Assembly: GCA_012719445.1 (NCBI GenBank)
Contig: JAAYAH010000010.1
Coordinates: 1-53,767, forward strand
Direction: 5' to 3'
DNA from: Actinomycetales bacterium
Lineage (GTDB): Bacteria > Actinomycetota > Actinomycetes > Actinomycetales > Kineosporiaceae
Length of the DNA stretch: 53,767 nucleotides
Positions 1 to 7,917 of the stretch are shown in pieces. The notes beneath the pieces are model-generated. The model ran no database searches. It saw only the letters and a list, made by a program, of their open reading frames with translations, and was not told the origin of the DNA. The translations under genes were made by a program, and so were the position numbers. Every line of letters begins with the position of its first letter. The first letter of the stretch is position 1.

Positions 1-1213
1 AGAGCGGGAGCAGGGTGTACCGCCCCTCCCCCGGAGCATCCGTGCCCAACGCCAACACCGCAGCCACCACCGTCGCGGCCGCCAACCCCGCCCTCAACCG
101 CCACGACCACGCCGAATACACCAGCCCCACCACCGCAAGGACCAGCAACACCGCCCCCGGCAACAACGCCGTCTCGTTGGGCCAGTCCAGGCCCTCCCGC
201 CACCCCTGCTGGTGGTCCCGCCAGAACACGTTGGTGTCCGGAGCGGTCAGCAGCCCTCGCCACGACGGCGCGAAGACCGGCAGCCATCCCTCGTCCCGAC
301 GCGCCTCCGGGTACTGCTCGACCACCCGGTAGTACGGGCGGCTCATCGCCCAGACGACGAGGGCGAACGCAGCCCCGCCGACGGCCTCCGCCAGCAGGGC
401 ACCGCGGGGTGTGGTCCGGCCGAACCGCACCGCCCAGCCGAGCAGGAGCAGGACCACCACCAGCCCCAGCACGTACCCGAAGACGATCCCGGTCGCGAAC
501 CCGAGACTGAGCTGCCAGGCTGCGACCACCCACCCGGCCAGGACCCACCCCGGGCTCACCCGGTCCCGGCGAAACCCCTCCCGCGCCGACCACCCGTGCC
601 CACGCACCAACAGACCCAACGCCAACGCGATCCCACCGATCGAATACACGTTGAGATGGGTCACCTGGCCACTGCGCCACGGCGCGAAGGCGAGCGCTGC
701 ACCCGCGACCAGTGCCCCGGGAACCCTCGCCCCGATCACCCTGGCCAGCACGTACCCCCCCACGAAGGCCAACGCGGCCGCCACGAGCACCGCCAGGTTC
801 ATCTGGACCACCGCCCCGGTGAACCCCTCCCCCGAGACGAAGGTCAGCGGCGCGTAGCCCAGGGTGACGTCGGTGAACGCGAGGTTGTCCGGGGTGCCCA
901 TGAAGGCAGGTGTGGTCCAGAAGTCCCCACCGCCACCGCGCAGCAGCCTTCCCGCCCAGGCCAGCTGCCAGCTGATCAGCATCGGGTCCCCGGTGTCGCC
1001 CGGCACGGTGGTGCGCAGAGTCCTGGCCAACGGCCAGGTGTGCACCACCGCAAGAACCACCCCCGCCACACCGACGACAAGACCCTCCACCACCGACCGA
1101 CCCCGCCCCCGCCACCAGAACGGGCCCCGGCCACCCACCCGACCAGGACGATCCTCCCGGTCCCGCGGCTCTGCTGTGGTCGCGTATTCGGCAGAGGGCG
1201 TCGTCCCCTGCAC
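1..1213 (-). CDS. Multi-pass membrane protein, GT-C glycosyltransferase-like (partial)
   Basis: At least 404 residues are visible and the C-terminus lies beyond the left edge. After a basic N-terminus (about 45 residues) there is a hydrophobic helix, then a loop with GDTGDPMLISWQLAW and a GTPDNLAFTDVTLGYAP stretch, then at least seven more hydrophobic segments. An acidic motif in the first external loop followed by many helices is the layout of GT-C polyprenyl-phosphate-sugar glycosyltransferases and related membrane proteins; I cannot name the substrate. The GTG at 1213 was chosen because it opens the frame that stays hydrophobic throughout and has AAGGTGAT just upstream. It follows hadB on the same strand after about 285 bases, where a hadC, tRNA-Trp or secE might have been expected by analogy with mycobacteria. 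Confidence 0.6.
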   Translation of the reverse strand, partial: MQGTTPSAEYATTAEPRDREDRPGRVGGRGPFWWRGRGRSVVEGLVVGVAGVVLAVVHTWPLARTLRTTVPGDTGDPMLISWQLAWAGRLLRGGGGDFWTTPAFMGTPDNLAFTDVTLGYAPLTFVSGEGFTGAVVQMNLAVLVAAALAFVGGYVLARVIGARVPGALVAGAALAFAPWRSGQVTHLNVYSIGGIALALGLLVRGHGWSAREGFRRDRVSPGWVLAGWVVAAWQLSLGFATGIVFGYVLGLVVVLLLLGWAVRFGRTTPRGALLAEAVGGAAFALVVWAMSRPYYRVVEQYPEARRDEGWLPVFAPSWRGLLTAPDTNVFWRDHQQGWREGLDWPNETALLPGAVLLVLAVVGLVYSAWSWRLRAGLAAATVVAAVLALGTDAPGEGRYTLLPL

Positions 1214-1227
1214 CGTTCATCACCTTC

Positions 1228-1262
1228 GATCACGGATGCCGGACATCATTGATCACGGATGC
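1228..1262. repeat. Short direct repeat GATCACGGATGC x2
   Basis: The 12-mer GATCACGGATGC occurs at 1228-1239 and 1251-1262, a 23-base period, immediately upstream of the start of the membrane protein gene that runs leftwards. This spacing is about two helical turns, so a regulator site is possible, but no regulator is recognised. Confidence 0.5.
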
Positions 1263-1316
1263 TACGCGGGCGGGAGTGGGAAATGGTGCGGTTCAGCACA
1301 TTGCCAGGAACGCGAG

Positions 1317-1411
1317 ATCCGAGCGAGATGTCAGGACCCGGCGACGGCGCCATACCACCGCGACGGGACGACCGTCCCCAGGGTCGCATCCGAGCGCGAC
1401 GTCAGGGTCCG
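1317..1411. repeat. Imperfect 24-base direct repeat, two copies
   Basis: ATCCGAGCGAGATGTCAGG at 1317 recurs as ATCCGAGCGCGACGTCAGG at 1388; about 20 of 24 bases match and the period is 71 bases. It sits in the non-coding gap between hadB and the membrane protein. I see no gene in 1214-1497 other than these repeats. Confidence 0.5.
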
Positions 1412-1497
1412 ATGACAGGAGTCCGCCGCCGCGGGTGGACGGCCGGACCGCCGGACGGCTCCGGCGGGACTCCCCTCCCGGGGAGCGAGGGCACCGC

Positions 1498-1932
1498 TCA
1501 GGGCAGGCGGACGACGACCTGCGCCCGCCCCAGCACCCGGTCACCGGCGCTGACGGCGGTCAGGTCGACCCGGACGGTCCGGGCCTCCTCGTCACGGGTA
1601 GCGACGGTCCCGCCGACCGTGATCGCCGTCCCCTCGTCGTCGTCCGGCACCGGGACCGGCTTGGTGAACCGCACACCGTAGGAGACGACCGCGCCGGGAT
1701 CGCCGCACCAGTCGGTCACCAGGCGGACGGCCGTCGCCATGGTGAACATGCCGTGGGCGATCACGCTGGGCAGGCCGACCGAGGTGGCGACCCTGTCGCT
1801 CCAGTGGATCCGGTTGAAGTCGCCGCTCGCGCCCGCGTAGCGCACCAGGTCGACGCGTCGTACCGGGTAGGCCTGCTCGGGCAGGTTGTCTCCGACGGAG
1901 ACGCTGTCGAAGGTCGGCCTCATCTCACTCAC
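1498..1932 (-). CDS. hadB: (3R)-hydroxyacyl-ACP dehydratase, HadB-like subunit
   Basis: A 144-residue single hot-dog protein of the MaoC family. The hydratase motif is visible as YAGASGDFNRIHWSDRVA, with the Asp/Asn and His expected of the catalytic subunit, followed by IAHGMFTMA. In mycobacteria HadB pairs with HadA (or HadC) as a dehydratase of the FAS-II elongation cycle. The start overlaps the last 8 bases of hadA, so translation is probably coupled. The order tRNA-Thr, tRNA-Met, rpmG, hadA, hadB matches the mycobacterial locus, but no hadC follows here. Confidence 0.88.
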   Translation of the reverse strand: MSEMRPTFDSVSVGDNLPEQAYPVRRVDLVRYAGASGDFNRIHWSDRVATSVGLPSVIAHGMFTMATAVRLVTDWCGDPGAVVSYGVRFTKPVPVPDDDEGTAITVGGTVATRDEEARTVRVDLTAVSAGDRVLGRAQVVVRLP

Positions 1933-2386
1933 CCCTCACGACCAGGGTCGACACGACGGTGCTCACCGGCTCTCCCGCCCCGGCGGGGGCGACGGGCTCC
2001 GTGCCGATCTCGACGCGCGTGGTCACCATCGCATGTCCGCCCACGGCCTTCACCGCGTCGACGTGCAGCGTTGCCACCAAGCGGTCACCGGCGACGATCG
2101 GCCGGTGGTGGGTGAACCGCTCCTCGCCGTGGACGACGCGGGAGAAGTCGATCCCCGCCTCGGGATCGTTGATGACCTGGGCCTCTGCCCGCTGGGCGAC
2201 GATCACGGCGAAGGTCGGAGTGGCGATGACGTCCCGGTGGCCGAGGGCGCGCGCCGCCTCGGGATCCGTGTGCACCGGGTCCTGGGATCCGATCGCCTCG
2301 GCGAACTCGCGGATCTTCTCCCTGCCCACCTCGTAGACCGCGGCCGGCGGGTACACCCGGCCCACGATGTCGGGGTTGACGGCCAT
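1925..2386 (-). CDS. hadA: (3R)-hydroxyacyl-ACP dehydratase, HadA-like subunit
   Basis: A 153-residue MaoC-like protein starting MAVNPDIVGRVYPP and carrying YEVGREKIREFAEAIG and DPVHTDPEAARALGHRDVIATPTF, characteristic of the substrate-binding HadA/FAS1-like N-domain. The family works as a heterodimer with HadB, in which the catalytic residues come from HadB. Its stop lies inside the start of hadB. It is separated from rpmG by about 220 bases containing a strong hairpin, so hadAB may have its own promoter or depend on read-through. Confidence 0.88.
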   Translation of the reverse strand: MAVNPDIVGRVYPPAAVYEVGREKIREFAEAIGSQDPVHTDPEAARALGHRDVIATPTFAVIVAQRAEAQVINDPEAGIDFSRVVHGEERFTHHRPIVAGDRLVATLHVDAVKAVGGHAMVTTRVEIGTEPVAPAGAGEPVSTVVSTLVVRGE

Positions 2387-2556
2387 CGGCTCATCCCTTC
2401 GTCGTGCCCGGCGCCGAGGACGTCGGACGGGATCTGCTGCGCGAGGGAGACCCTAGCGGGACAGCTCCCGGTCGCCGTGCCCGGCTACCGGGACGCCCGC
2501 GGGCCCGGGCCGTGGCCGCCGGTCCCTGCCCGGCCGCCGGCGATGGACAAACGGGT

Positions 2557-2583
2557 GACGACCGCCCCGCTGGGGCGGTCGTC
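2557..2583 (-). terminator. Hairpin after rpmG
   Basis: A perfect 12-bp stem, GACGACCGCCCC pairing with GGGGCGGTCGTC, around a 3-base loop (2569-2571). It begins 24 bases past the rpmG stop. There is no clear U-tract, which is usual for terminators in high-GC actinobacteria. Confidence 0.7.
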
Positions 2584-2606
2584 GTCGATGTCGGCAGCGG
2601 TACCCG

Positions 2607-2777
2607 TCAGCGGGTCTCGCGGTGACCGGTGTGCTTGCGGCACCGCGGGCAGTACTTCTGCAGCTGGAGACGGTCCGGGTCGTTGCGACGGTTCTTCTTC
2701 GTGATGTAGTTCCGCTCCTTGCACTCGGTGCACGCCATCGTGATCTTGGGGCGGATGTCCTGGGTCTTGCTGGCCAC
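2607..2777 (-). CDS. rpmG: 50S ribosomal protein L33
   Basis: A 56-residue protein reading (M)[18 protein letters not shown] then [18 protein letters not shown] and [16 protein letters not shown]. The two CxxC pairs (CTEC and CPRC) show the zinc-binding form of L33. The GTG at 2777 is chosen because it gives the family's usual N-terminus and has AGAAGG seven bases upstream; the longer upstream frame is not conserved in type. It lies between tRNA-Met and hadA on the same strand. Confidence 0.95.
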   Translation of the reverse strand: MASKTQDIRPKITMACTECKERNYITKKNRRNDPDRLQLQKYCPRCRKHTGHRETR

Positions 2778-2862
2778 GAGGCAGCCTTCTCTCGATGTCG
2801 GAGCGAACGATGTCGCAGGGACGCCATGTGCCGCGCGGGCACGCGAAGAACGAGGATACGAC

Positions 2863-2879
2863 ACCAGCCGATGGCTGGT
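2863..2879 (-). other. Short hairpin between tRNA-Met and rpmG
   Basis: ACCAGCC and GGCTGGT form a perfect 7-bp stem with a 3-base loop, about 20 bases past the tRNA-Met 3' end. It could help end or process the tRNA transcript; TATCCT just downstream on the minus strand (2853-2858) could be a -10 box for rpmG. Confidence 0.35.
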
Positions 2880-2897
2880 CCGAGCACCTCGCCCGCC

Positions 2898-2970
2898 GTA
2901 GCGGAGGCCGGACTTGAACCGGCGACACAGCGATTATGAGCCGCTTGCTCTACCGACTGAGCTACTCCGC
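2898..2970 (-). tRNA. tRNA-Met (CAT), elongator type
   Basis: A 73-base cloverleaf beginning GGCGGAGTAGCTCAG on the minus strand, anticodon loop CTCATAA with anticodon CAT, T-arm GGTTCAAGTCC, acceptor end CTCCGCTA. The CCA is not encoded. The first pair is G-U at the acceptor end rather than the C-A mismatch of initiators, and the D-arm is ordinary, so it is read as elongator Met. Confidence 0.93.
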
Positions 2971-3008
2971 CGCAGTGGTGGACGGCGCGGACGCCGCCCA
3001 CCGATCAG

Positions 3009-3081
3009 AGCCCCGATAGGGAATCGAACCCTAGACCTTCTCCTTACCATGGAGACGCTCTGCCGACTGAGCTATCGGGGC
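3009..3081 (-). tRNA. tRNA-Thr (GGT)
   Basis: A 73-base cloverleaf beginning GCCCCGATAGCTCAG on the minus strand, anticodon stem CTCCA/GGAG enclosing GGT, T-arm AGGGTTCGATTCCCT, acceptor end ATCGGGGCT. No encoded CCA. It is 38 bases upstream of tRNA-Met and is probably co-transcribed with it. Confidence 0.93.
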
Positions 3082-3178
3082 AACGGTCGTTCAGGGTACA
3101 CGGCCTACCCGCCAGGGATGAAATCCGTTCCGACCCGTGCCGCGGACCCGGGATCACGTGCCGCCGGGCAGCCACCGA

Positions 3179-3958
3179 TCAGGGCTGGGACACGGCGACA
3201 GCCTGCCCCTCGGAACCGCATCCCGCGACGACGCGCCGGATGCTCGCCAGCTCCGCCTTGTCCACGCTGAGCTGCCACCGGCGCTTGACCGCGACGAAGC
3301 GGGCGACGTACTCGCAGGCACGATCCGGGTCCTCCGGCAGCCACCCCCGGATGTCGTCGTCGCCCTTGCCCCGGTTGAGCCGGGCCGACACCGCGAGCAG
3401 GTTCTCCGGGCTGTTGGCGAACTCCGTGCGCCGGGCCTTCGTCCATGCCCAGGCACCGGACCGCCAGGCCTCGGCGAGCGGCACGACGTGGTCGATGTCG
3501 ATCTCGGACCGGCCGCCACGCCGGAACTCGATCCGCCCGTCGCCGTACGGGTCGTCGATCAGGACACCGCTCAGGACGACGCACCGCGAGCCGCTCCGGT
3601 ACCGGACCTCGGCCAGGTCACGGGCCAGCATGTCGTCGCGGGTGTCGCATCCGTTGTCGTCGATGTCGAACCATCCCCGACCGAAGGCCGTCCTCCGGTA
3701 GCTCCTCCGGTGCGACTCGTTCGCGACCAGGAGCCCGTCGACATCCGCCTCGTTGACCGTCCGCACCCGAACGGATCCCCGGTCCCGCGGGGACGGCAGG
3801 GCGCACCCGCCGAGCACGACGCCGAGAACCATCGCGCCGAGGACACCGAAGACCGTTGCCCGGACGGAGGTGGCCGCCCCCAGCCCTCCGCGGGCAGCAG
3901 ATCGGGCACCGACGGGCGCGGGGACGACCTCGGGCCCGGGTCCCGCGTTCACGAGCAC
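3179..3958 (-). CDS. Lipoprotein-type HNH family endonuclease (DUF1524/GmrSD C-terminal-like)
   Basis: About 259 residues. A hydrophobic segment ends in the lipobox VLGGC (Cys52), predicting a secreted, membrane-anchored protein. The C-terminal half has the HNH signature DIDHVVPLAEAW (His157) and SPENLLAVSARLNRGKGD (Asn and Lys of the motif), typical of DUF1524-type nucleases that are found alone and secreted in many actinomycetes, perhaps for extracellular DNA degradation. The four Cys at about 104, 125, 213 and 247 could form disulfides. The GTG start at 3958 has only a weak ribosome site; a start some 20-30 residues later is possible. Confidence 0.8.
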   Translation of the reverse strand: MLVNAGPGPEVVPAPVGARSAARGGLGAATSVRATVFGVLGAMVLGVVLGGCALPSPRDRGSVRVRTVNEADVDGLLVANESHRRSYRRTAFGRGWFDIDDNGCDTRDDMLARDLAEVRYRSGSRCVVLSGVLIDDPYGDGRIEFRRGGRSEIDIDHVVPLAEAWRSGAWAWTKARRTEFANSPENLLAVSARLNRGKGDDDIRGWLPEDPDRACEYVARFVAVKRRWQLSVDKAELASIRRVVAGCGSEGQAVAVSQP

Positions 3959-4112
3959 CCATCCATGATCAGAGCCACCCCCGACAGCAGGCGTCCATGG
4001 TCAGGAGAGTGCCACACGCAGCGGCAGAACGGGAGATACAGCATCGAATATCACATACCTTCGAGAATCGGGGCGTTCTGGGGCCTGCGAGCGGGGACGT
4101 TCGGGGGCTGGA

Positions 4113-6563
4113 TCAGGCCGAGCCGTCCAGCACCCGGCGCAGTACGGTCGAGCGGACGCCGAGCTGCCCCGCCTGGTCAGCCCCCCAGCACCAGAGCGAC
4201 CCGCCGGCCGTGACGGCACAGGAGTGGCCCCACCCCGCGGCGACGAGCCGCCACCGAGCCGCGCGACCGAGCCGCGCCGGGCCGGCGTCCCGGCCCGGCG
4301 CGCCGTCCCCGATCCGCCCGTTCCAGGCAGCGCCCCAGCACCACAGGCTGCGGTCGGACCGAACGGCGCAGGTGTGGCTCTCCCCTGTCCTGACCCAGCT
4401 CCAGGCGGTGGTCCCGACGACCGGTACCGGACCGCGCCGGTCCGTCCTGGTCCCGTCACCGAGCCGCCCGTCCCAGTTGGCACCCCAGCACCACACGCTG
4501 CGGTCGGAGCGGAGGGCGCAGGTGTGGTTGCCCCCGGCGGTGACCCCCCGCCAGTCGGTGCCGATCCCCGCACGCACCGGCGTCGCCCTCGCGGTCGTGG
4601 TGCCGTCGCCGAGCTCGCCGTAGGAGTTGTCGCCCCAGCACCACACGCTGCGGTCGGAGCGGAGGGCGCAGGTGTGGGTGGCCGCGGCGCTGACCCTGCG
4701 CCAGCCGCCGTCCGGCCGGACCCGCACCGGCCGCGGACGTCCACCGGCCGTGCCCGCAGCCCCCGGGACGCCGACACGCGACCCGAGTCCCCAGCACCAC
4801 AGGGACGCGTCGGCCCGGACGGCGCAGGTGTGGTTCGCCCCCGCCGAGACGGTCGCCCATCGGGACGAACCGCCGACCCGCACCGGAACGGCGCGGTCGA
4901 CACGGCTCCCGTCGCCGAGCTGCCCCTGCCCGTTGTACCCCCAGCACCACAGGCTGCGGTCGGACCGGACGGCGCAGGTGTGCGCACCGCCCGCCGTCAC
5001 CGACACCCAGGACCAGCCCGGGGCCACCCGGGCCGGAGCCCGCCCGCCGCGAGCCCCACGACCGCCGAGCTGCCCCTGACGGTTGTCACCCCAGCACCAC
5101 AGGCCGCGGTCGGACCGGATCGCGCAGGTGTGCTGCCGGCCGGTGACCACCACCGTCCAGACCGAGCCGGTGCCGACCCGCCCTGGACGGGCCGAGGTCA
5201 GCGACGGCAGGACCGTTCCGTCACCGAGCCGGCCGGAGCCGTTGTCACCCCAGCACCACAGGCTGCGGTCGGACCGGATCGCGCAGGTGTGCGAGCCTCC
5301 GGCCGAGACCCGGCGCCACCGGTGGTCGCCGCCGACCCGCACCGGGACGTGCCGGTCGGTCGCGGCGCCGTCCCCGACCTGCCCGGTCGCGTTCGCCCCC
5401 CAGCACCACAGGGCACCGCCCGGACGAAGGCCGCAGCTCGCGCCGTCCCCTGCGGTCGCCCCCGACCAGGCCGAGGCGCGATCCACCCGGGTCGGAACCG
5501 CCCGGTCGGAGGTGGTGCCGTCGCCCAGGCCCCCGGAGACGTTGCCACCCCAGCACCACAGAGACCCCTCCCGTCGCAGCGCACACGCGTGGTCGTGCCC
5601 CACCGAGACCTGGGTCCAGGTCGCGTCCGTGCCCACCCGCACCGGGACGGCCCGCGGGTCACCTGCGTACTCGGCGCCCGTCGCCGCGATGCTGCCCCAG
5701 CACCACAGCGAGCCGTCCCTGCGGACGGCACAGGTCCCGGCGCCTCCGACCGAGATCCGGGCCCACACCGCCCCCGCTCCGACCTGGACCGGTCGGGAGC
5801 GGTCGGTCGTGGTGCCGTCGCCGAGCTGCGCCCGCCCGTTCTCGCCCCAGCACCACAGGGACGCGTCGGCCCGGAGCGCGCAGGCATGCCTGCCCCCGAC
5901 GTCGACAACGGTCCAGGCCGCCGCAGGAGGGTCACCGGGCCCGGCCCCGCCGGTGACCGGCACCGGCTCGTCCCTGTCCTCCGTCGAACCGTCACCGACC
6001 TGGCCGTTGCCGTTGGCGCCCCAGCACCACAGGCTGCCGTCGGCCCGCACGGCGCAGGTGCTGTCGCCACCGGTGGAGACCATGGTCCAGACGAGGGCAT
6101 CCCGCCGATCCGTCGCCACCGGTCCCGCGGCCGCCGGGGTCGAGCCCGCGCCCACCGGTCCGGCAACCGCGCCCGCCGGGGTCGTGGACGGCGAGGTCCT
6201 GGACGCCGAGGCCGTGGACGGCGAGGTCCTGGACGCCGGCACCCGGACCGGGCGGCGCCGCTCGGCGACGCCGGGCACCCCGAGTTGGCCGAACTCGTCG
6301 CTCCCCCAGCACCAGAGGGAGCCGTCGAGACGGAGGGCACAGGTGTGGGATCCACCGGCGGAGACGGTGCGCCAGGTGGCGGACTGCGTCGCGGGGGTCG
6401 ACAGGGCCCGGGTCGCCGAGGAGGTCCGGGCCCGGGTCGCCGCCCCACCGGGCAGAGCGGCGGCCGACGGCCCGGTGAGGGACGTCGTCGTGATCACCAC
6501 GGCCGCGAGACACGGCACCCACCGGATGTCGCGGTCCCCCGCTCCCCGTCGCCTGCTGCCCAC
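4113..6563 (-). CDS. Secreted protein with fourteen RCC1-type repeats
   Basis: About 816 residues. After an arginine-rich n-region and the hydrophobic segment WVPCLAAVVITTTSLTG, ending near AAA, the rest is repeats of about 50 residues with a core HTCAxRxDxSLWCWGxNxxGQLGDGT. I count fourteen LWCWG or VWCWG cores. RCC1-family proteins fold as seven-bladed propellers, so fourteen repeats would make two. The function is unknown; such proteins in bacteria are mostly predicted binding scaffolds. The GTG at 6563 is chosen because CGGAGG lies about ten bases upstream and it gives a clean signal peptide; an ATG at 6650 is the alternative. Between the first two repeats is a Ser/Thr/Pro-rich insert containing a doubled RTSPST. 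Confidence 0.85.
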   Translation of the reverse strand: MGSRRRGAGDRDIRWVPCLAAVVITTTSLTGPSAAALPGGAATRARTSSATRALSTPATQSATWRTVSAGGSHTCALRLDGSLWCWGSDEFGQLGVPGVAERRRPVRVPASRTSPSTASASRTSPSTTPAGAVAGPVGAGSTPAAAGPVATDRRDALVWTMVSTGGDSTCAVRADGSLWCWGANGNGQVGDGSTEDRDEPVPVTGGAGPGDPPAAAWTVVDVGGRHACALRADASLWCWGENGRAQLGDGTTTDRSRPVQVGAGAVWARISVGGAGTCAVRRDGSLWCWGSIAATGAEYAGDPRAVPVRVGTDATWTQVSVGHDHACALRREGSLWCWGGNVSGGLGDGTTSDRAVPTRVDRASAWSGATAGDGASCGLRPGGALWCWGANATGQVGDGAATDRHVPVRVGGDHRWRRVSAGGSHTCAIRSDRSLWCWGDNGSGRLGDGTVLPSLTSARPGRVGTGSVWTVVVTGRQHTCAIRSDRGLWCWGDNRQGQLGGRGARGGRAPARVAPGWSWVSVTAGGAHTCAVRSDRSLWCWGYNGQGQLGDGSRVDRAVPVRVGGSSRWATVSAGANHTCAVRADASLWCWGLGSRVGVPGAAGTAGGRPRPVRVRPDGGWRRVSAAATHTCALRSDRSVWCWGDNSYGELGDGTTTARATPVRAGIGTDWRGVTAGGNHTCALRSDRSVWCWGANWDGRLGDGTRTDRRGPVPVVGTTAWSWVRTGESHTCAVRSDRSLWCWGAAWNGRIGDGAPGRDAGPARLGRAARWRLVAAGWGHSCAVTAGGSLWCWGADQAGQLGVRSTVLRRVLDGSA
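4120..6370. repeat. DNA-level repeat array coding for the RCC1 blades
   Basis: The 14-fold element CCCCAGCACCACA with CGGTCGGACCG-like flanks recurs about every 150-160 bases on the plus strand. Several blades are near-identical at DNA level, for example those around 4930, 5090 and 5250, which suggests recent duplication or gene conversion. Confidence 0.75.
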
Positions 6564-6994
6564 GGCTTCTCGACCTCCGCTCGCCCGACCGGACCCGGTC
6601 GCGCCGCGACCTCTTCCGGCACGCCCGGCAAGGCACGCTAACCAACCCATCGCCCCCGGACCGTCGCGACAGGCGGCAACACGCACAACCCGCGCCGTCC
6701 GGAACAGTTCACCCGTCGTCACGTGGGCCGACGGCACCGTCCAGCGGGGAGGACCGGACCTCCCGGGTCGTCGTGGCGGACGACGTGCTGCCGGGCGTCG
6801 TCCAGCCGGGCGACACGGCGGTGACGCGCATGGCGGCGGTCGCGTGGGCCGATCGTGCGCGTCGCCGGACGGCACGGCACGATCACGTCACGGTCAGGGG
6901 CCGACCCGGCCCCCGGACGACGTCAACGTCCTCCACCACGACCGTCAGGAGCACCACACGCACAGCCTCTCGACAGCCGATCCCCGACAGGGAA
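6564..6994. other. Gap of about 430 bases without a recognised gene
   Basis: It holds the alternative upstream start region of the RCC1-repeat gene (ATG at 6650) and otherwise no frame I can support on either strand. GC is as high as in coding DNA, so long open frames here mean little. No tRNA, strong hairpin or clear promoter was seen. Confidence 0.5.
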
Positions 6995-7414
6995 TCAGTA
7001 GGCGACCTTGAGGGCGGCCACCCCGAGGACCGCGTCGACCTCCTCCGGCGACGCCACCTCGATCCGCACCGCCGTGCCCTCGGCGTAACGCCGGGCACCG
7101 GCGATGAGGTCCAGGACCCGGTCCGGGAGCGCGCTGTCCCCCGCCGCGTGGACCGCACGGTCACCGAGGGCGAAGGACGCCAGGAACCGACCGGCCCCCG
7201 GAGACAGGTACACGATGATCCGCTTGCCCCTGCGGACCCTCAGCGACCAGCCGAGCTTCGCCGAGGAGGACCCCCAGGCCCCGGCGTCGGTCCCGTGAGC
7301 CTCACCCAACTCCCGGACCACCCGGTCCCACAGCGCTCGGGACGCCCCGAGGGCCGCGGTCAGCTCCTCGTCCGCCGGTGGCTCCGACCTGTTGACGAAC
7401 GCGTTCTGGAGCAT
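6995..7414 (-). CDS. DUF3788 family protein
   Basis: 139 residues with WGSSSAKLGWSLRVRRGKR, IIVYLSPGAGRFLASFALG and a C-terminal stretch typical of DUF3788, a family of small cytosolic proteins with no known activity. The ATG at 7414 gives the family-type N-terminus MLQNAFVNRSEPPADEEL and has GAGGAGGGG directly before it, though the spacing is short; an ATG at 7438 would add eight residues. It is divergent from the pnuC-nadR operon and may share the intergenic control region. Confidence 0.75.
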   Translation of the reverse strand: MLQNAFVNRSEPPADEELTAALGASRALWDRVVRELGEAHGTDAGAWGSSSAKLGWSLRVRRGKRIIVYLSPGAGRFLASFALGDRAVHAAGDSALPDRVLDLIAGARRYAEGTAVRIEVASPEEVDAVLGVAALKVAY

Positions 7415-7504
7415 TCCCCTCCTCGTGATCGCACCCATCGTAATCCCGTCCCGCCGTGGTCACGGCGGAACCCAGGGGGATGGCGACACGCGCCGGTGAA
7501 CTGC

Positions 7505-7523
7505 TATCGTCACTATGACGATA
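7505..7523. promoter_or_regulatory. Perfect palindrome upstream of the pnuC-nadR operon
   Basis: TATCGTCACTATGACGATA: two 8-base arms, TATCGTCA and TGACGATA, with a CTA spacer. It lies 48 bases before the pnuC start, close to where a -10 box would be expected (TATCGT itself is a possible -10). A dimeric repressor is likely. NAD-salvage genes in actinobacteria are often controlled by the Nudix-related NrtR, but I cannot match this site to a known consensus with certainty. Confidence 0.65.
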
Positions 7524-7570
7524 ACCATGAGCGGCGACCGGCCAGCTCCCCGGCCCGGAGGACTCCACCC

Positions 7571-7917
7571 GTGCGGGACATCCTCGAGCCCCTGCTGGCG
7601 CCCTTCACCGCGACCGCGTTCGAGCTGTTCGGCGCGTCCACCACCTGGGGGGAGGTCGCGGGGTGAGCCTCCTCGCCGCCTGGGGACAGACCCGCAAGAA
7701 GCTGGAGTCCTGGTGGCTGTGGATCACGGCTGACCTGATCTACGTCCCGCTGTACCAGTACAAGGGACTCACCCTGACCGCCCTGCTCTACCTCGGCTTC
7801 CTCGCCCTGTGCGGGCTGGGGTTGCGCTCCTGGACCCGGGACCTGCGCAGCCGCCCGGGCCACCGGGCCGCCGAGGTCCCCGAGGTCCCCGCCTCGGCCC
7901 AACTGGACCTCGCGTGA
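7571..7917 (+). pseudogene. pnuC: pnuC, nicotinamide riboside transporter, internal deletion
   Basis: The first 30 residues, starting at a GTG with CGGAGGA upstream, end in ELFGASTTWGEVAG, a PnuC-type N-terminus, and then hit a TGA at 7664-7666. In another frame the sequence resumes with AAWGQTRKKLESWWLWITAD, IYVPLYQYKGLTLTALLY and FLALCGLGLRSW, which is the PnuC C-terminus. About 100-120 central residues, holding most of the transmembrane helices of this roughly 210-residue transporter, are missing. The gene should be non-functional as a transporter. Its stop overlaps the nadR start (GTGA), which shows they were one operon. A C-terminal fragment from GTG 7663 could still be translated. Confidence 0.82.

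Noticed and set aside
212-1252. Long plus-strand frames over the left end
   Set aside because: They are Pro/Arg/His-rich shadows of the minus-strand membrane protein, whose frame gives a coherent hydrophobic pattern.
4120-6370. Possible CRISPR array in the regular CCCCAGCACCACA repeats
   Set aside because: The period of about 155 bases is far too long and the repeats code for RCC1 blades.
4224-7011. Long plus-strand frames across the RCC1-repeat gene
   Set aside because: They arise from the repeats read backwards; the minus frame has the conserved LWCWG cores and a signal peptide.
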